Positions 1 to 9,590 of a stretch of 26,028 nt of DNA are shown here, in pieces (the first letter of the stretch is position 1; each line of letters opens with the position of its first letter). Location of the stretch: contig BFEA01000245.1 of the NCBI GenBank assembly GCA_003427395.1, positions 482,132-508,159 on the forward strand, written 5' to 3'. A program made the position numbers and the translations under genes. The notes beneath the pieces were generated by a model. The model made no database searches and was not told the origin of the DNA. It worked only from the letters and a program-made list of their open reading frames with translations. This stretch comes from Chara braunii (Eukaryota > Streptophyta > Charophyceae > Charales > Characeae).

Positions 1-322
1 CCCACTGAGCCACTCCAAGCACCTACCCACCCCGCCACTCCAAGCACCTACTGACCCAGCGACTCCAAGCACCTACCGACCAAGCGACTCATGCGCCTAT
101 CAACCGAGCCACTCCAAGCACCTACCAACCGAGTCATTCCAAGCACCTACCGACATGGCCACTGCAAGCACCTACACCTCGAGCCACTCCAAGCACCTAC
201 ACACCGAGTCACTCTAAGCAACTGCCCACCGACCCACTCCAGCCACCTACCGACCGAGCCAATCCAAGCACCTACCGATCGAGCCACTTCAGGCACCTTC
301 CGATCAAGCCACTTCAATCGCA
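1..322. repeat. 25-bp minisatellite, about 12-13 copies
   Basis: The block is a tandem array with consensus close to GAGCCACTCCAAGCACCTAC plus CGACC. The CACTCCAAGC core recurs at 11, 36, 61 and 86, then about every 24-25 bp with growing divergence, and continues beyond the left edge of the window. Because 25 is not a multiple of 3, the open frame across it is not evidence for a protein. Confidence 0.9.
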
Positions 323-455
323 TTTTTTTTTTTTCCCTCTCTGTCTCTCTCTATCTGTGTCTCTTTATCTCTCTCTCTCCTATCTCTCTCTCTCTTTCTC
401 TTTCTCTCTCTCTCTCTCTTTCTCTCTCCCTTTCTCTGTCTCTCTTTGTGTGTTC
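323..455. repeat. T tract and CT-rich microsatellite
   Basis: A T run is followed by about 115 bp of CT-rich low-complexity sequence. Open frames here encode only Ser/Leu/Phe runs and are not considered genes. Confidence 0.9.
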
Positions 456-543
456 CGTTTCTTGAATTCGATAACAATGCTGAAATTTAGGAGTTGGTTT
501 GGAGCTAATTTTTTTATTTATATATTTATTTTATTTTATTTTT

Positions 544-587
544 TGCGGGCATTGCCCGCACCGCCCGCACCACGGACGCTTAGCTAG
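544..587 (+). mobile_element. candidate Helitron 3' terminus
   Basis: A perfect 8-bp-arm palindrome (TGCGGGCA, one T, TGCCCGCA; 544-560) is followed 23 bases later by CTAG at 584-587 and then a T in a TA tract. Helitrons characteristically end in a short GC-rich hairpin followed by CTRR and insert 5' of T. The hairpin-to-end spacing is longer than usual and no 5' TC end or Rep/helicase sequence is visible, so this is only a candidate. Confidence 0.28.
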
Positions 588-2502
588 TATATATATATAG
601 ATACATACACCAAAGCGCTCTTAGAAGTGTCAGCCATATTGCGGAAGATTGGTCTTCTTTGACCTCCTTCAGTATCAGTTTGTTAAAACATCCATGGGGA
701 TAGCATTCTCGGTCAACGATTACATAGGTAAACATAAATGACTGGTTTTTTGTGTTTCGTCAACAATGTTATTTTTATATAGTTGGGTTCGGGGCGACGT
801 GTATAGTGTGCAGTATGGAGTAATTTTGATTAGGATCATGTAAGAATTTGTTGTGATGTATCACTATTCGTATTAATAAGTCATCGTAATTAATAGGAAC
901 TCAATAAAATGCATTAGCCTCTCAGTACCCTAAAAAAATAGATAAGGGGGGAAACTGCGGGGGAGAAATGATATAGTTTTTATTACTATTGATCAGCTTA
1001 AGTAAGTATCATAGCATAGCTCCTATTTTAGGTGAGCTCTGTATGTCTAATCTTCCCTTATGCCATTGCTTTAATCATTGTAACCAGTACCTAACTGACC
1101 AATCTTTTGGATACCACATCCGAAGGGGATGATCACATGAATAATAAAAAATACTATTACCACAAGAGTGTTGGAAAACACGAGTATTAGTAGAGATCTT
1201 TAATCTATGGATTCGTATTCAACGTCCAATACGAAAGTTGTACAATGTTACGAGGCTCTTAACGAACTATCGATAGAAACCCTAGTCAAGTTTGTGGGAG
1301 CAATAGTTACTAAGAGCTAGTCTTGAGGCTGTTTTTCATAAAAACAATTGTATGTACATTAATTAGTTACGCGATATGCTTTTGTGTGAATGATAGCATC
1401 GAATAATACATGGTCAACATAGTTATGTGAATACTGGCATTATGAGATAAACATGTGTCTATAATATATCGCATAGTACAGTAGGGGTATGTGTGCATTG
1501 CTTCGAGAAAACTTGGACTTGAAAATCCGATAAACGAATGTTTTACATGATCTATTATGGTCGATCGCAGCGAGCATATATTACAAGATTATTTTTATCA
1601 GTGGATAATGGGCAGATGCGGAAGCATCGTGGTAAAAAACTTTGTAAAACGATATGAACCTTAAGAGAGGAACGTATATATTTTAGTATGAAGTATCTAA
1701 TTCAATCATTGTTTCTCATTATCGAAGGAGCAGAATCATTTGGTAAGATAATAACGTATTAGTGTTTTTATCGAATAAAAAAAAGCAAAAAAAAAAAAAA
1801 AAAAAAATAATAATAAAAAAAAAAAATGATGCTAATAAGGTCTATTATCTCAAAACAGCGGCGCGGAGTAGTGCATCTTATTGCGACAAAAGGTAAAAAA
1901 AGTTCAAGGAGCGGATGAATATCAATCTATATTTCAAATGTGTTTAGATACCACAAGGTATGTATTATTACAATCTATGTTGGGGCGGTAAGCATCCTAT
2001 CATTGGTCTTGTGGTCAGAACAATAATTTGTGTTTCATTTTGCCACCATATGTTCTTTCGTGCGGCGTACAAATGAGGTAATAATTAGCTAGCATAGCCA
2101 TGTATGACTATTATACACGTGTGTCGAGACCTTATCCATTTTTCTTAGGGTATTCGTGTATCGACCATTAAGAGTAATGATTTTTTTCAGTAACAAGGAA
2201 ACATCAAATGATCATAGTGTTTACTTCTATGATAGGGGTTTCGTATACGTAGTTCATAAGGTTGAGTGTAGTACTTTGTGCAACATAAGTAGGGGACGAT
2301 CGTGCTTCCAAAAAGTGGAGAAAGAAGGTAAACTTGAGATATGCATAACCCCACGAAAGTTTCATGATAGGAGGTGGTTGCAATTATAGTTAAGAGGAAC
2401 CTAGTGTATCGGCGGCCAGGGGTGTGTGGGAGGTTTTTGCAATAATGTGTTTTTTTTTCGTTAACTAATAAACCCGTATGGGGAAAAACAGTGAGTACGG
2501 CA
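588..2502. other. AT-rich DNA without recognisable genes
   Basis: About 1.9 kb of AT-rich unique-looking sequence. It contains an A-rich tract near 1783-1826. A 77-codon open frame at 2156-2389 has no recognisable motif and is not better than chance. I recognise no RNA gene or transposon protein here. Confidence 0.6.
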
Positions 2503-2720
2503 GATTAGGGTAGGTGAATATTTAATTAGTTAACATGGAGTACGGTATCCTATATGTATTTGTGTGTAGGACATTTCTATGAGGGGCAACAAGTCGTTTT
2601 GTACGGTATAGTGTTTCAATTTTTTAACCTAGGTTGGTTAACTATGATTTTTTTGGTATACAAATTCGAATTTGGATTGCAGAGGTAGTATGAGTATTAT
2701 ATTTAGCGGGACACATTTAT
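2503..2720. repeat. diverged upstream copy of the 280-bp repeat region
   Basis: This stretch matches 2828-3030 at an offset of about 325 bp. Both contain GATTAGGGTA, a TTAATATTTAA-like stretch, GAGGGGCA-CAAGTCGT, AACCTAGGTTG-TTAAC and GATTGCAGAGG-AGTATGAGT. It is clearly older than the 280-bp tandem pair that follows. Confidence 0.7.
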
Positions 2721-2900
2721 CATGTGTATATGGGACCGTTTATAGGGAAAAATTTGCGGAATATTTTGAGGATATTGCGCTATTCAGGCTGTGGGGCCAT
2801 ATTAAGTCTGTATCAGAGAGTAGGGTAGATTAGGGTAAGTTAATATTTAACTAGTTAAAGCATAATATATTGTCCTGTGTGTATGTGCAAAAAACTTTTC

Positions 2901-3180
2901 TAGGAGGGGCAGCAAGTCGTATCGTACGATATAGTGCGTCAGTTGCGTAACCTAGGTTGATTAACGAGCATACTATAATGTACACGTTCGAGTTTAGATT
3001 GCAGAGGCAGTATGAGTGACCTAATTAGATGATGAATGTCAGGGTGATTTGTCACTATCATCGATAAGACAAAGTATACGGGATAGTATGCTTAGTGTTG
3101 ATCATGTTTTACGAACCGACCGTGTGATAACTATTTGGATGTATAAGTATAGGCGAGATTTATGCGATCAGTTTATCGTC
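2901..3180. repeat. 280-bp tandem duplication, copy 1
   Basis: The unit begins TAGGAGGGGCAGCAAGTCGT and ends GTTTATCGTC. It aligns without gaps to 3181-3460 with only scattered substitutions. No coding function is apparent. Confidence 0.95.
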
Positions 3181-3460
3181 TAGGAGGGGCAGCAAGTCGT
3201 ATCGTACAGTATAGTGCGCCAGTTGCTTAACCTAGGTTGATTAACGGGCATACTATAATGTACACATTCGAGTTTAGATTGCAGAGGCAGCATGAGTGAC
3301 CTAATTAGATGATGAATGTCATGGCGATTTGTCATTATCATCAATAAGACAAAGTATACGGGATAGTATGCTTAGTGTTGATCATGTTTTACGAACCGGC
3401 CATGTGATAACTATTTGGAGGTATAAGTATAGGCGAGATTTATGCGATCAGTTTATCGTA
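3181..3460. repeat. 280-bp tandem duplication, copy 2
   Basis: The second unit, immediately abutting copy 1 with the same length. An 81-codon open frame (3329-3574) starts inside it, but copy 1 and the older copy do not keep that frame, so it is not considered a gene. Confidence 0.95.
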
Positions 3461-4744
3461 TGGTTTCTACGTAGTTACGAATCTGCAACGTTCAAGTTGT
3501 ATAGATCCAAAGTATCGTATTTTTACAATGCGGATTTACGAGGATATTTTGTATGTAAATATGTTAAAGGTTGATAAGCGATCATATGGTCAGTCAGACA
3601 TGATTTGCTGATACGACAAATGAAGCAAATGAGTATATCTTGGTATTAATATATATTCTCAAATTATGTGCGATAGCATTGCAACCTTATTTGTAGCAAC
3701 GTATATGTATAAAAGAAACCATTGTCGTTTATGATCTTACGGTAGGGGATGAATGGTCGTGGTAGGGGGTGGGAATGAGGTACGATTAGTATGTTATCCT
3801 GTAGATAGGTAAGGATCGCAAAAAATTACTTAGGATCAGATAACACGCCTGTCAGCAGGGGAATCGACCCCAACTTATCAACAAGATGCAACATCCGGGA
3901 GTATGTGTAGTGGGTGCGTAGAACACGACTACCCCAAATATAATGGGGAACCAGACCATATATCTGTCCAATCTTAAAATAGCGTCAAGTTAGCAACATG
4001 ATTAATATAAGTTGGGTTAAGGGAATAAAATTGACTTAGCCGTCAACCCCACAACAAGAGGATGCATTTTTATTTTGAAGGATTAAACATGCGGGGAGTA
4101 GATTAGAAGTTAGGTTTAAGTTCGAGATGGTTGTTGAAGACAACCCATAGGGGGGGTGCACGCCCTGAAGCGCGTTTTTCGCTGCCTAACACCCATAACA
4201 ACTCATTAGAGGGTCAACTTATATTCGCCCATTAGTCTTTATAAAGAAAGGGTGTTATATTAGAGTGTACGACATATAAGACACTTGGAGAAGGTTAGCG
4301 TTCTTTCCTGAAGGTGGAACATTTGAGAGGAAGCGGCGTCCCCGGGCGTAGCTATTGTTTCTTCAAGATATTGAAGTATCAGCTCCTGCAGCAATCAGCG
4401 CTCGCGACACTTTGGCCTGTGTGAGTGTTAGCACTGTTAGGTGCAGGATCACCTATGCTAAGTTAGGGATTGTCCAGTCATGCAGACGGGTATGAAGAAG
4501 AACTCATGTCTTAGCGGAGAAGATGACAAGATGAGATCGTTGTGAGTCAAAGATTTACGAGTGTGCAGCAAGCAAGAGTGAATATGTTCCGTAATGCCGG
4601 TATGGTCGTAGGTTGTGCAGCTTGTGCCCCGATGGATGGAAGTGCAAGCTAGCTCAATTATATATACTTGTGTGTGGCGGTGTCGTTGTAGTAGGGGGAT
4701 TGTAGGTATGGTGAGGGGGGGGGGTTTGGGTTAGCTTATCCATA
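3461..4744. other. unclassified intergenic DNA
   Basis: About 1.3 kb with no supportable open frame, RNA gene or transposon protein. The last 60 bp become G-rich before a long T tract. Confidence 0.55.
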
Positions 4745-4856
4745 TTTTTTTTTTTTTTTTTTTTTTTTTTCTGATATGTATAAGCTTTAGGGTATATCTG
4801 TATTCAGTTTCGGCGTATTTGGACGATTTCCATATTTTTTTTTTTTTTTTTTTTTT
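4745..4856 (+). repeat. poly-T-flanked fragment related to the MITE interior
   Basis: Two T tracts (4745-4770 and 4835-4856) bracket a segment containing TGATATGTATAAGCTTTAGGG and ending TTGGACGATTTCC. The segment after the T run in the element at 17979-18351 reads TGATATATATATGCTTTAGGG and then TTGGACGCTTCC (18107-18165). The order of T run, GATAT, GCTTTAGGGTAT and TTGGACG-TTCC is the same, so this is probably an old relative without its ends. Confidence 0.55.
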
Positions 4857-5427
4857 GTTTTTAGAGAAGGGGGGTAGTGTTGTTCTGGGTTGGGGGAGGT
4901 GAAGAACCCGTCTGGTCGTGACTGCTTTGGTTTAGGGGTCGTTGTGTGAGTGTTTGGATGTATGGGTTACGGTGTGCGTGGCAATACTCTGTGCACCGTT
5001 CAATTCTCAGGGACATGCAGTAGTGGGAGCCATCTCAGTCTTAGTTAGTCGTATATTGATTTGTCGTTTGCATGTTATGGTGTATTTCCTGTGCTATGTT
5101 CTGTCTTGATCTTTCGCGTCAATCTTCTTGGAGGCTTTTGGAGCTCGGCGATAAGTAGTAGTGGGATCGATTGTAGTCTAATCAGTCGTTTAGTGTCCTT
5201 CTAGTATGCATGACATGGAATGTTTCTCGTATCTCGTTTTTTCCTGATCTAACATGCCAAACTACTTGGGAGTGCATCACGAGTTTTTGTTTTTTCTTAA
5301 ACGTTCTCTGCGGGGTGTTGCTAGATGTCTTGTCGTTTTATTCAGTCATCATCTATATATCTTCGTTTTCGTGCAATATGCTTACGTATTGTATCTGTTT
5401 TTATGTATGTGTAATGATTTGTGTCAG
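4857..5427. other. intergenic DNA without recognised genes
   Basis: GT-rich sequence. A 106-codon open frame starting at 5210 runs into the transposon at 5428 and has no recognisable domain; its hydrophobic content follows the T-rich composition. Confidence 0.5.
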
Positions 5428-5782
5428 TCTGTGTAGCATCGTGTTCGGGTTCGGTGACCGAACCCGAACGTTCGGGACCGAACGCGAACGAGCGCCAAAA
5501 CTCTTCGAACGCGAATATAAAAATATTTAAAAAAAAAAAACAAGTTCTCCAAAAACTCTGAAAAAAATATATGTTATGTAAAATAATAATACAAACAACT
5601 TTTGCCTTGGAGGTATGGTGAAATTCGTAACCAAACTCGAGTTAAAAATCAAACACCATTTTTTATTTTTTTTATTTTTTTTTTAATATGGTCGGCCGAA
5701 CACGTTCATGTGGCGTTCGGCCGAACACCCGAACATGTTCAGATGTTCAAAAAAGCTCCAAACATGTACGGTGTGCTACACA
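5428..5782. mobile_element. 355-bp non-autonomous hAT-like element with GTTCGG-rich ends
   Basis: The element is bracketed by TGTGTCAG (5420-5427) and TGTGTCGG (5783-5790), an 8-bp target duplication with one mismatch. The inner ends are inverted: TCTGTGTAGCATCGTGTTC on the left and TGTGTAGCACACCGTAC on the right when reverse-complemented. Each end carries GTTCGG/CCGAAC repeats, including a near-perfect 27-bp palindrome at 5443-5469. The middle is A/T-rich. No transposase frame exists. The 8-bp duplication and short inverted ends fit the hAT superfamily; assignment is by structure only. Confidence 0.68.
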
Positions 5783-6142
5783 TGTGTCGGTATTTGTGTC
5801 CCATTGTGAGGAAACCCGGGGAGGGAGCCCTGTCCGTCGCTCGAGCCTGAGGCAGCGACGTTTGTCACCCACCGTGCCCGCTTCAGAGGTCTTCAGCGGC
5901 TCGACAGAGTGTGGGGTTTGATTTGATTGGCCTGTCGCACCCCCTCAACATGCATAGCTTAACGGCCCTTTTGATCACCCAATGAAGGGATATTTATATT
6001 TAAAATCAGATAACATAAATTTAATCGTTTGCTCCAAGACATAGCTGAACTCAGCGCCGTACCCACACTCCTTACTCGAGGGATTACCTTCGTTCTGAAA
6101 TTCCATCAGCTGGGGAACATAGCTGCCGTCGCTGCCTTGTGC
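5783..6142. other. spacer without recognised features
   Basis: I see no gene, RNA or clear repeat in this stretch beyond the right flank of the preceding transposon. Confidence 0.5.
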
Positions 6143-6317
6143 AGCAAGTTCTCCCTCTCATGCGAAGCGGATGATCTCACCAGATACGGTAACTATTGAT
6201 TCCATTGCCAGCAACAGTAAGTTTTCCCACTCAAGCGATACAAGTGAGTTCACCGGATACGACAATGCTTGACCCCGCTGTCAGCAGTAGGTTCTACCTC
6301 TCAAGCGGTACAGATTT
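6143..6317. repeat. about 71-bp minisatellite, 2.5 copies
   Basis: AGCAAGTTCTCCCTCTCA at 6143 recurs as AGTAAGTTTTCCCACTCA at 6216 and AGTAGGTTCTACCTCTCA near 6286, spacings of 73 and 70 bp. Each is followed by AAGCG-TAC and a CACCRGATACG-type stretch. Confidence 0.75.
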
Positions 6318-6525
6318 GTCACGAGCTGGTTGGGGTGATCTGTTACAGCAAGCTGATGTAGCATGTCATAGCTGGTTCGGTTAATCTGTCTCAGCAGGCT
6401 GATCTAGCTGTCACAACTGGATGATGCAATCCGCCACAGCAGGCTGATGTAATCTTTGACACCTGGATGATGTGAACAGACACAGCTGGCTGATGTAATC
6501 AGTCATAGCTCGTTGGGGGAATAAG
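6318..6525. repeat. 46-bp minisatellite, about 4 copies
   Basis: GCTGATSTA recurs at 6352, 6398, 6443 and 6489 (spacings 46, 45 and 46 bp), each preceded by a CACAGCAGG- or CACAGCTGG-like stretch and followed by a TCATAGCTGG-like stretch. Confidence 0.75.
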
Positions 6526-6671
6526 GCATACTCAACCTATGGGCAGTAATTGACGTGTCCACCGTGTTAGTTACCCCCGTTAAATGCACCTCACATGCTT
6601 CTGAACCAGGAGCATGCTAATGAGAAAACTGATAATAGTAGTTATAATGATGAGGGGAATAATAGTAACTC

Positions 6672-6815
6672 CCTCTCTCTCTCTCCCCACGCAGTCTCTG
6701 CGAAGTCTCTCCCTTTCTCTCACTCTCTCTTTCTCTTTCTCTCTCTATGCAGTCTGTCCCTTCCCCGTACTCTCTTTCTCTTTTTTTCTTTCTCTCTCTG
6801 CGTGTGTGTCTCTCC
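6672..6815. repeat. CT-rich microsatellite
   Basis: About 140 bp of interrupted CT repeats. Open frames on both strands are Ser/Leu or Arg/Glu runs and are not genes. Confidence 0.85.
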
Positions 6816-7049
6816 CTGGCTGCGTCCCCCCCTCTCTGCCTGTGCACTCCCTATCCGTTTGACTGGGTGTATTAGTCCCCTGTAATGGCACTGCGTTATG
6901 TCCAAACAACGTTCAAATGCAAATCGCTATGGTCACTTTACTCCCTTCGAAGTCCCCCTTGAGATTCTGTAATCTGATCCTCGATTGAGGGCCTCTTTCA
7001 GGAGAGATGAGCGTTATTGGGTTTGTATGTAGAAAAGTCGTGGGTTAAT

Positions 7050-7096
7050 CTCTCTCTCTCAGCAGTAGACTAACCTGCTGAGAGAGTGCGCCCAGG

Positions 7097-7178
<82 letters not shown>

Positions 7179-7190
7179 GTGTGTGTGTGT
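7050..7190. repeat. CT microsatellite with a short hairpin
   Basis: A 12-bp perfect inverted repeat (CTCTCTCAGCAG at 7054-7065 and its complement at 7075-7086, 9-base loop) leads into about 75 bp of nearly pure CT repeats and a short GT tract. Confidence 0.85.
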
Positions 7191-7629
7191 ATGTGTGTGT
7201 GCGCGCACCGCTCACAGCGTGGACGTAATTTTCAGCTTTCTGAACTTGGTACTTCATGAGTGACTGCAACTCCTGCCTGTCCCCGCCGTCGATATTGTTT
7301 TAATTTAAAAAAATGAATAAAATTAAATGATCAAACGAAATAATGCATTAATTTGCACTCGCAGTTTGCTGTTTTCTCATCAGGGGGCTCGCTTCAGCTC
7401 CCCCCCCCCTTTTGTCCACGCTAGACCTCGATCCATCATGTTCATCAGCCAACTGCGTGCAAAAAAATAAAATAAATTAAAATAACAGTGACAGTCACAC
7501 ACACTGGTCCACTCTTTCTAAGTGGGCACGCTGTTTGCTGGTGTTCGACAGAACGATCCTCATCCAAGATCGCGTTCAATTTCTTACCCCCTTACCTCTT
7601 TTCGAACTACAGCGGGAAGCTTGATGGGA
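7191..7629. other. spacer without recognised genes
   Basis: Contains a short AT-rich segment (7290-7350) and a C run near 7400. No gene, RNA or larger repeat recognised. Confidence 0.5.
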
Positions 7630-8140
7630 TGTTCAGGGTGAGGCAGATGATAGTATTGTAACTGGTCCAGGCTGCAATGGGAAAGTTGATTGGCTGACCA
7701 GTAAGTGACAGCTTGGTGATTGGTCCCGCTTGCAGCAGTAACTTGATTGGCTGATCAGCAAGTGACAGATGATGACTGGTCCCGCTTGCAGCGGGGAACT
7801 TGATTGCCTGATCAGCGAATGCAGTAAAGTAACTGGTCCCACTTGCAGCGGTAAAGTTGATTGGCTGATCAGCGAGTGGGGTAAAGTATCTGATCCCGAC
7901 ATTCGCGGGAAAGTTGATTGGCTGATGTAGCTGGTCCCCGCTGCGGCGGGAACGTGGACTGGCTGATCAGCAATTGGCAGTATGGTGACTGGTCCCGCTT
8001 GCATCGGCGTACTTGATTGGCAATTCAATGATTTACTGGAAATACCCCCTCCCGCGAGCAGCGGGTTGCCTGATAGGCAATTAAATGATTCACCGGAAAT
8101 TGTCCCTGCTAGCAGCAAACTGCCAGATTGGCTGTTCACC
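7630..8140. repeat. 57-bp minisatellite, about 8 copies
   Basis: CTGGTCCCGCTTGCAGCGG-like starts occur at 7662, 7720, 7776, 7833, 7890, 7931 and 7989. Spacings are 58, 56, 57, 57, 41 and 58 bp, so one unit is short by 16 bp. Each unit continues with a TTGATTGGCTGATCAGC-like stretch, which includes the palindrome CTGATCAG. Because 57 is a multiple of 3, frames stay open: the 186-codon minus-strand frame across it is a by-product of the repeat. Confidence 0.88.
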
Positions 8141-8227
8141 ATATACACTTCTGCATGTCTCAAAACCTCCCTCACTCCTGGCACGCTGCCCAAAGCAAGT
8201 CCTCTGTCTCCTTGGTGCTCTCCCAGC

Positions 8228-8264
8228 CTCCTGATAAGTCGTTGAAACTCTGACGAAACAGTTT
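8228..8264 (+). pseudogene. decayed hammerhead ribozyme copy
   Basis: CTC-CTGATAA at 8228-8237, a weakened stem II, GAAA at 8254-8257 and ACAGTTTG match the intact copy at 8376-8433. The core CTGATGA has become CTGATAA, changing G8, which is essential for catalysis in hammerheads. The upstream strand lacks the GAGG needed for stem I. It should be inactive. Confidence 0.75.
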
Positions 8265-8333
8265 GTCATAGCCCCTCGTTTGTTGTCTCTTCTCGCTCTC
8301 TGCCTACGCTTTACTGGGCAGGTCTGTTTGTGA

Positions 8334-8370
<37 letters not shown>

Positions 8371-8375
8371 TTCTA

Positions 8376-8433
8376 CAGACTGTTGAGGGTTCAGCCTCCT
8401 GATGAGTCGGTGAAACTCCGACGAAACAGTTTG
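8376..8433 (+). ncRNA. type III hammerhead self-cleaving ribozyme
   Basis: All parts of a hammerhead fold are present in order. Stem III is CAGACTGT (8376-8383) with ACAGTTTG (8426-8433), 8 bp including one G-U pair. The cleavage triplet is GTT (8382-8384), so cleavage is expected after 8384. Stem I is GAGG (8385-8388) with CCTC (8395-8398), closed by loop GTTCAG. The core CTGATGA is at 8399-8405. Stem II is GTCGG (8406-8410) with CCGAC (8418-8422), loop TGAAACT. The core GAAA is at 8423-8426, its last A pairing with T8383. Stem III is the open end, hence type III, the arrangement known from plant retrozymes and animal satellite DNAs. Stem I is short and GUU is less common than GUC, so activity is inferred, not shown. 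Confidence 0.87.
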
Positions 8434-8721
8434 CCACAGCCCCTCGTTTGTTGTCCTCTTCTCCCTCTCTGCCTACGGTTTACCGTGCCGTTCTGTTTGA
8501 CGACCCTCGTTTGTTGTCCTCTTCTCTCTCCTTGCCTACGTTTACCGGGCAATTCTGTTTGTGACGATATATATGTATATTGTTGTCCTCTTCTCTCTCT
8601 CTGCCTACGGTTTTCCAGGCAGTTCTGTTTGTGACGATTTATATATATATATTGTCACAACCCCTCGTTTGTTGCCCTCTTCTCCCTCTCTGCCTATGGC
8701 TTACCGGGCAGTTCTATTTGA

Positions 8722-8776
<55 letters not shown>

Positions 8777-8777
<1 letters not shown>

Positions 8778-9528
8778 GGTTACCTGACCGAACATTCGGG
8801 GGCCCCTAGGCTGGCCCCCAAACGTTCGGGTGTTCAGGGTCCCGTTCGGGGGCCGAACACCTCCACGTTCGGCCCCCGCCAAAAAAAAATTTGGGGCCTA
8901 AAAATAAGTTTTATTTTCTGAATTCTTTTTCGTGAGTTCTCTATGATGTAACCTACACGCCTATAAATTTTAAAGTCATTCTGCTAAGCCAAGAAAACAT
9001 TAGAAATCGTCAAAGATGGGGGTGTCAAAACATGCTCGCCCACTCACTATTTTGTTTTTTTTCACTTATAACTTTCTGTTTTCACTGGCCTAAAAAATTT
9101 TATTATTTTTTTGAAATTTTTTTAATGAGTGATTGATTATGTAAACTACATATCTGTACATTTTCAGGGCATTTGTCAATGCCAAAAAAAAAAAAAAAAA
9201 TCGGCAAAAATGGCGGTGTCGAAAAGGTGCGGGCACACTCGTCATTTTAATTCTCTTTTTATTTTTTCTTATTTTTATCATAGTATTTATTTTCTGTATT
9301 TGATTTTTAATTCAAATTTGGTAAAGAATTTGGATACATTGCCCAGACAAATGTTGTTAAGTTTAATTTTCTCCATAACATATGTTTTTTCCGAAATTTG
9401 TTGAAAACTGTTTTTGTTTTTTTTTGTCCGCGTTCGGCCCGAACGGCCGAACGTCTTCTGAAGGGGTCCCGTACGTTCGGGCATTCGGGTTTCGGGCGTT
9501 CGGCCCGTCCCGAACGCCGGCAACCCTG
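8777..9528. mobile_element. about 750-bp non-autonomous element with GTTCGG-rich inverted ends
   Basis: The left end GGGTTACCTGACCGAAC and the right end, read on the other strand, CAGGGTTGCCGGCGTTCGGG, are inverted relative to each other. Both carry about 90-100 bp of GTTCGGG/CCCGAAC repeats (8787-8878 and 9428-9518) around an AT-rich core. The core contains a diverged direct duplication of about 110 bp at an offset of 193 bp (8943-9050 and 9137-9250). No transposase is visible. It sits between GA/TA microsatellites and I see no target duplication, so the exact ends and class are uncertain; the CAGGGTTGCC end resembles hAT termini. Confidence 0.6.
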
Positions 9529-9590
9529 TACATATTATATATATATATAATATATATATATAATATGTATATGACTATATATATAAACAT
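9529..9590. repeat. TA-rich palindromic microsatellite
   Basis: Alternating TA with interruptions, overlapping the left arm of the hairpin element that follows. Confidence 0.85.

Larger units (their letters stand above)
8228..8762 (+). repeat. array of hammerhead-linked repeat units with TA tracts
   Basis: Five partial units share a CCCTCGTTTGTTGTCCTCTT-like start, a TCCCTCTCTGCCTACGG stretch and a TTCTGTTTGTGACGATATA-like end, beginning near 8272, 8441, 8508, 8580 and 8664. Most end in TA tracts (8336-8368, 8640-8652, 8724-8762). Units 1 and 2 are preceded by hammerhead sequence, decayed in unit 1 and complete in unit 2. In unit 3 a deletion has joined GACGA directly to CCCTCG, removing it; units 4 and 5 lack it. 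Confidence 0.85.

Noticed and set aside
3329-3574. 81-codon frame in the 280-bp repeat
   Set aside because: The other repeat copy does not keep the frame, and no motif is recognisable.
7630-8140. CRISPR-like array
   Set aside because: The units are contiguous and drift along their whole length, with no constant repeat plus unique spacer pattern, and the context is eukaryotic.
7633-8193. 186-codon minus-strand frame with repeated QAGPVTIL-like units
   Set aside because: The 57-bp repeat is a multiple of 3 and keeps a frame open by itself; unit indels and lack of a domain argue against a gene.
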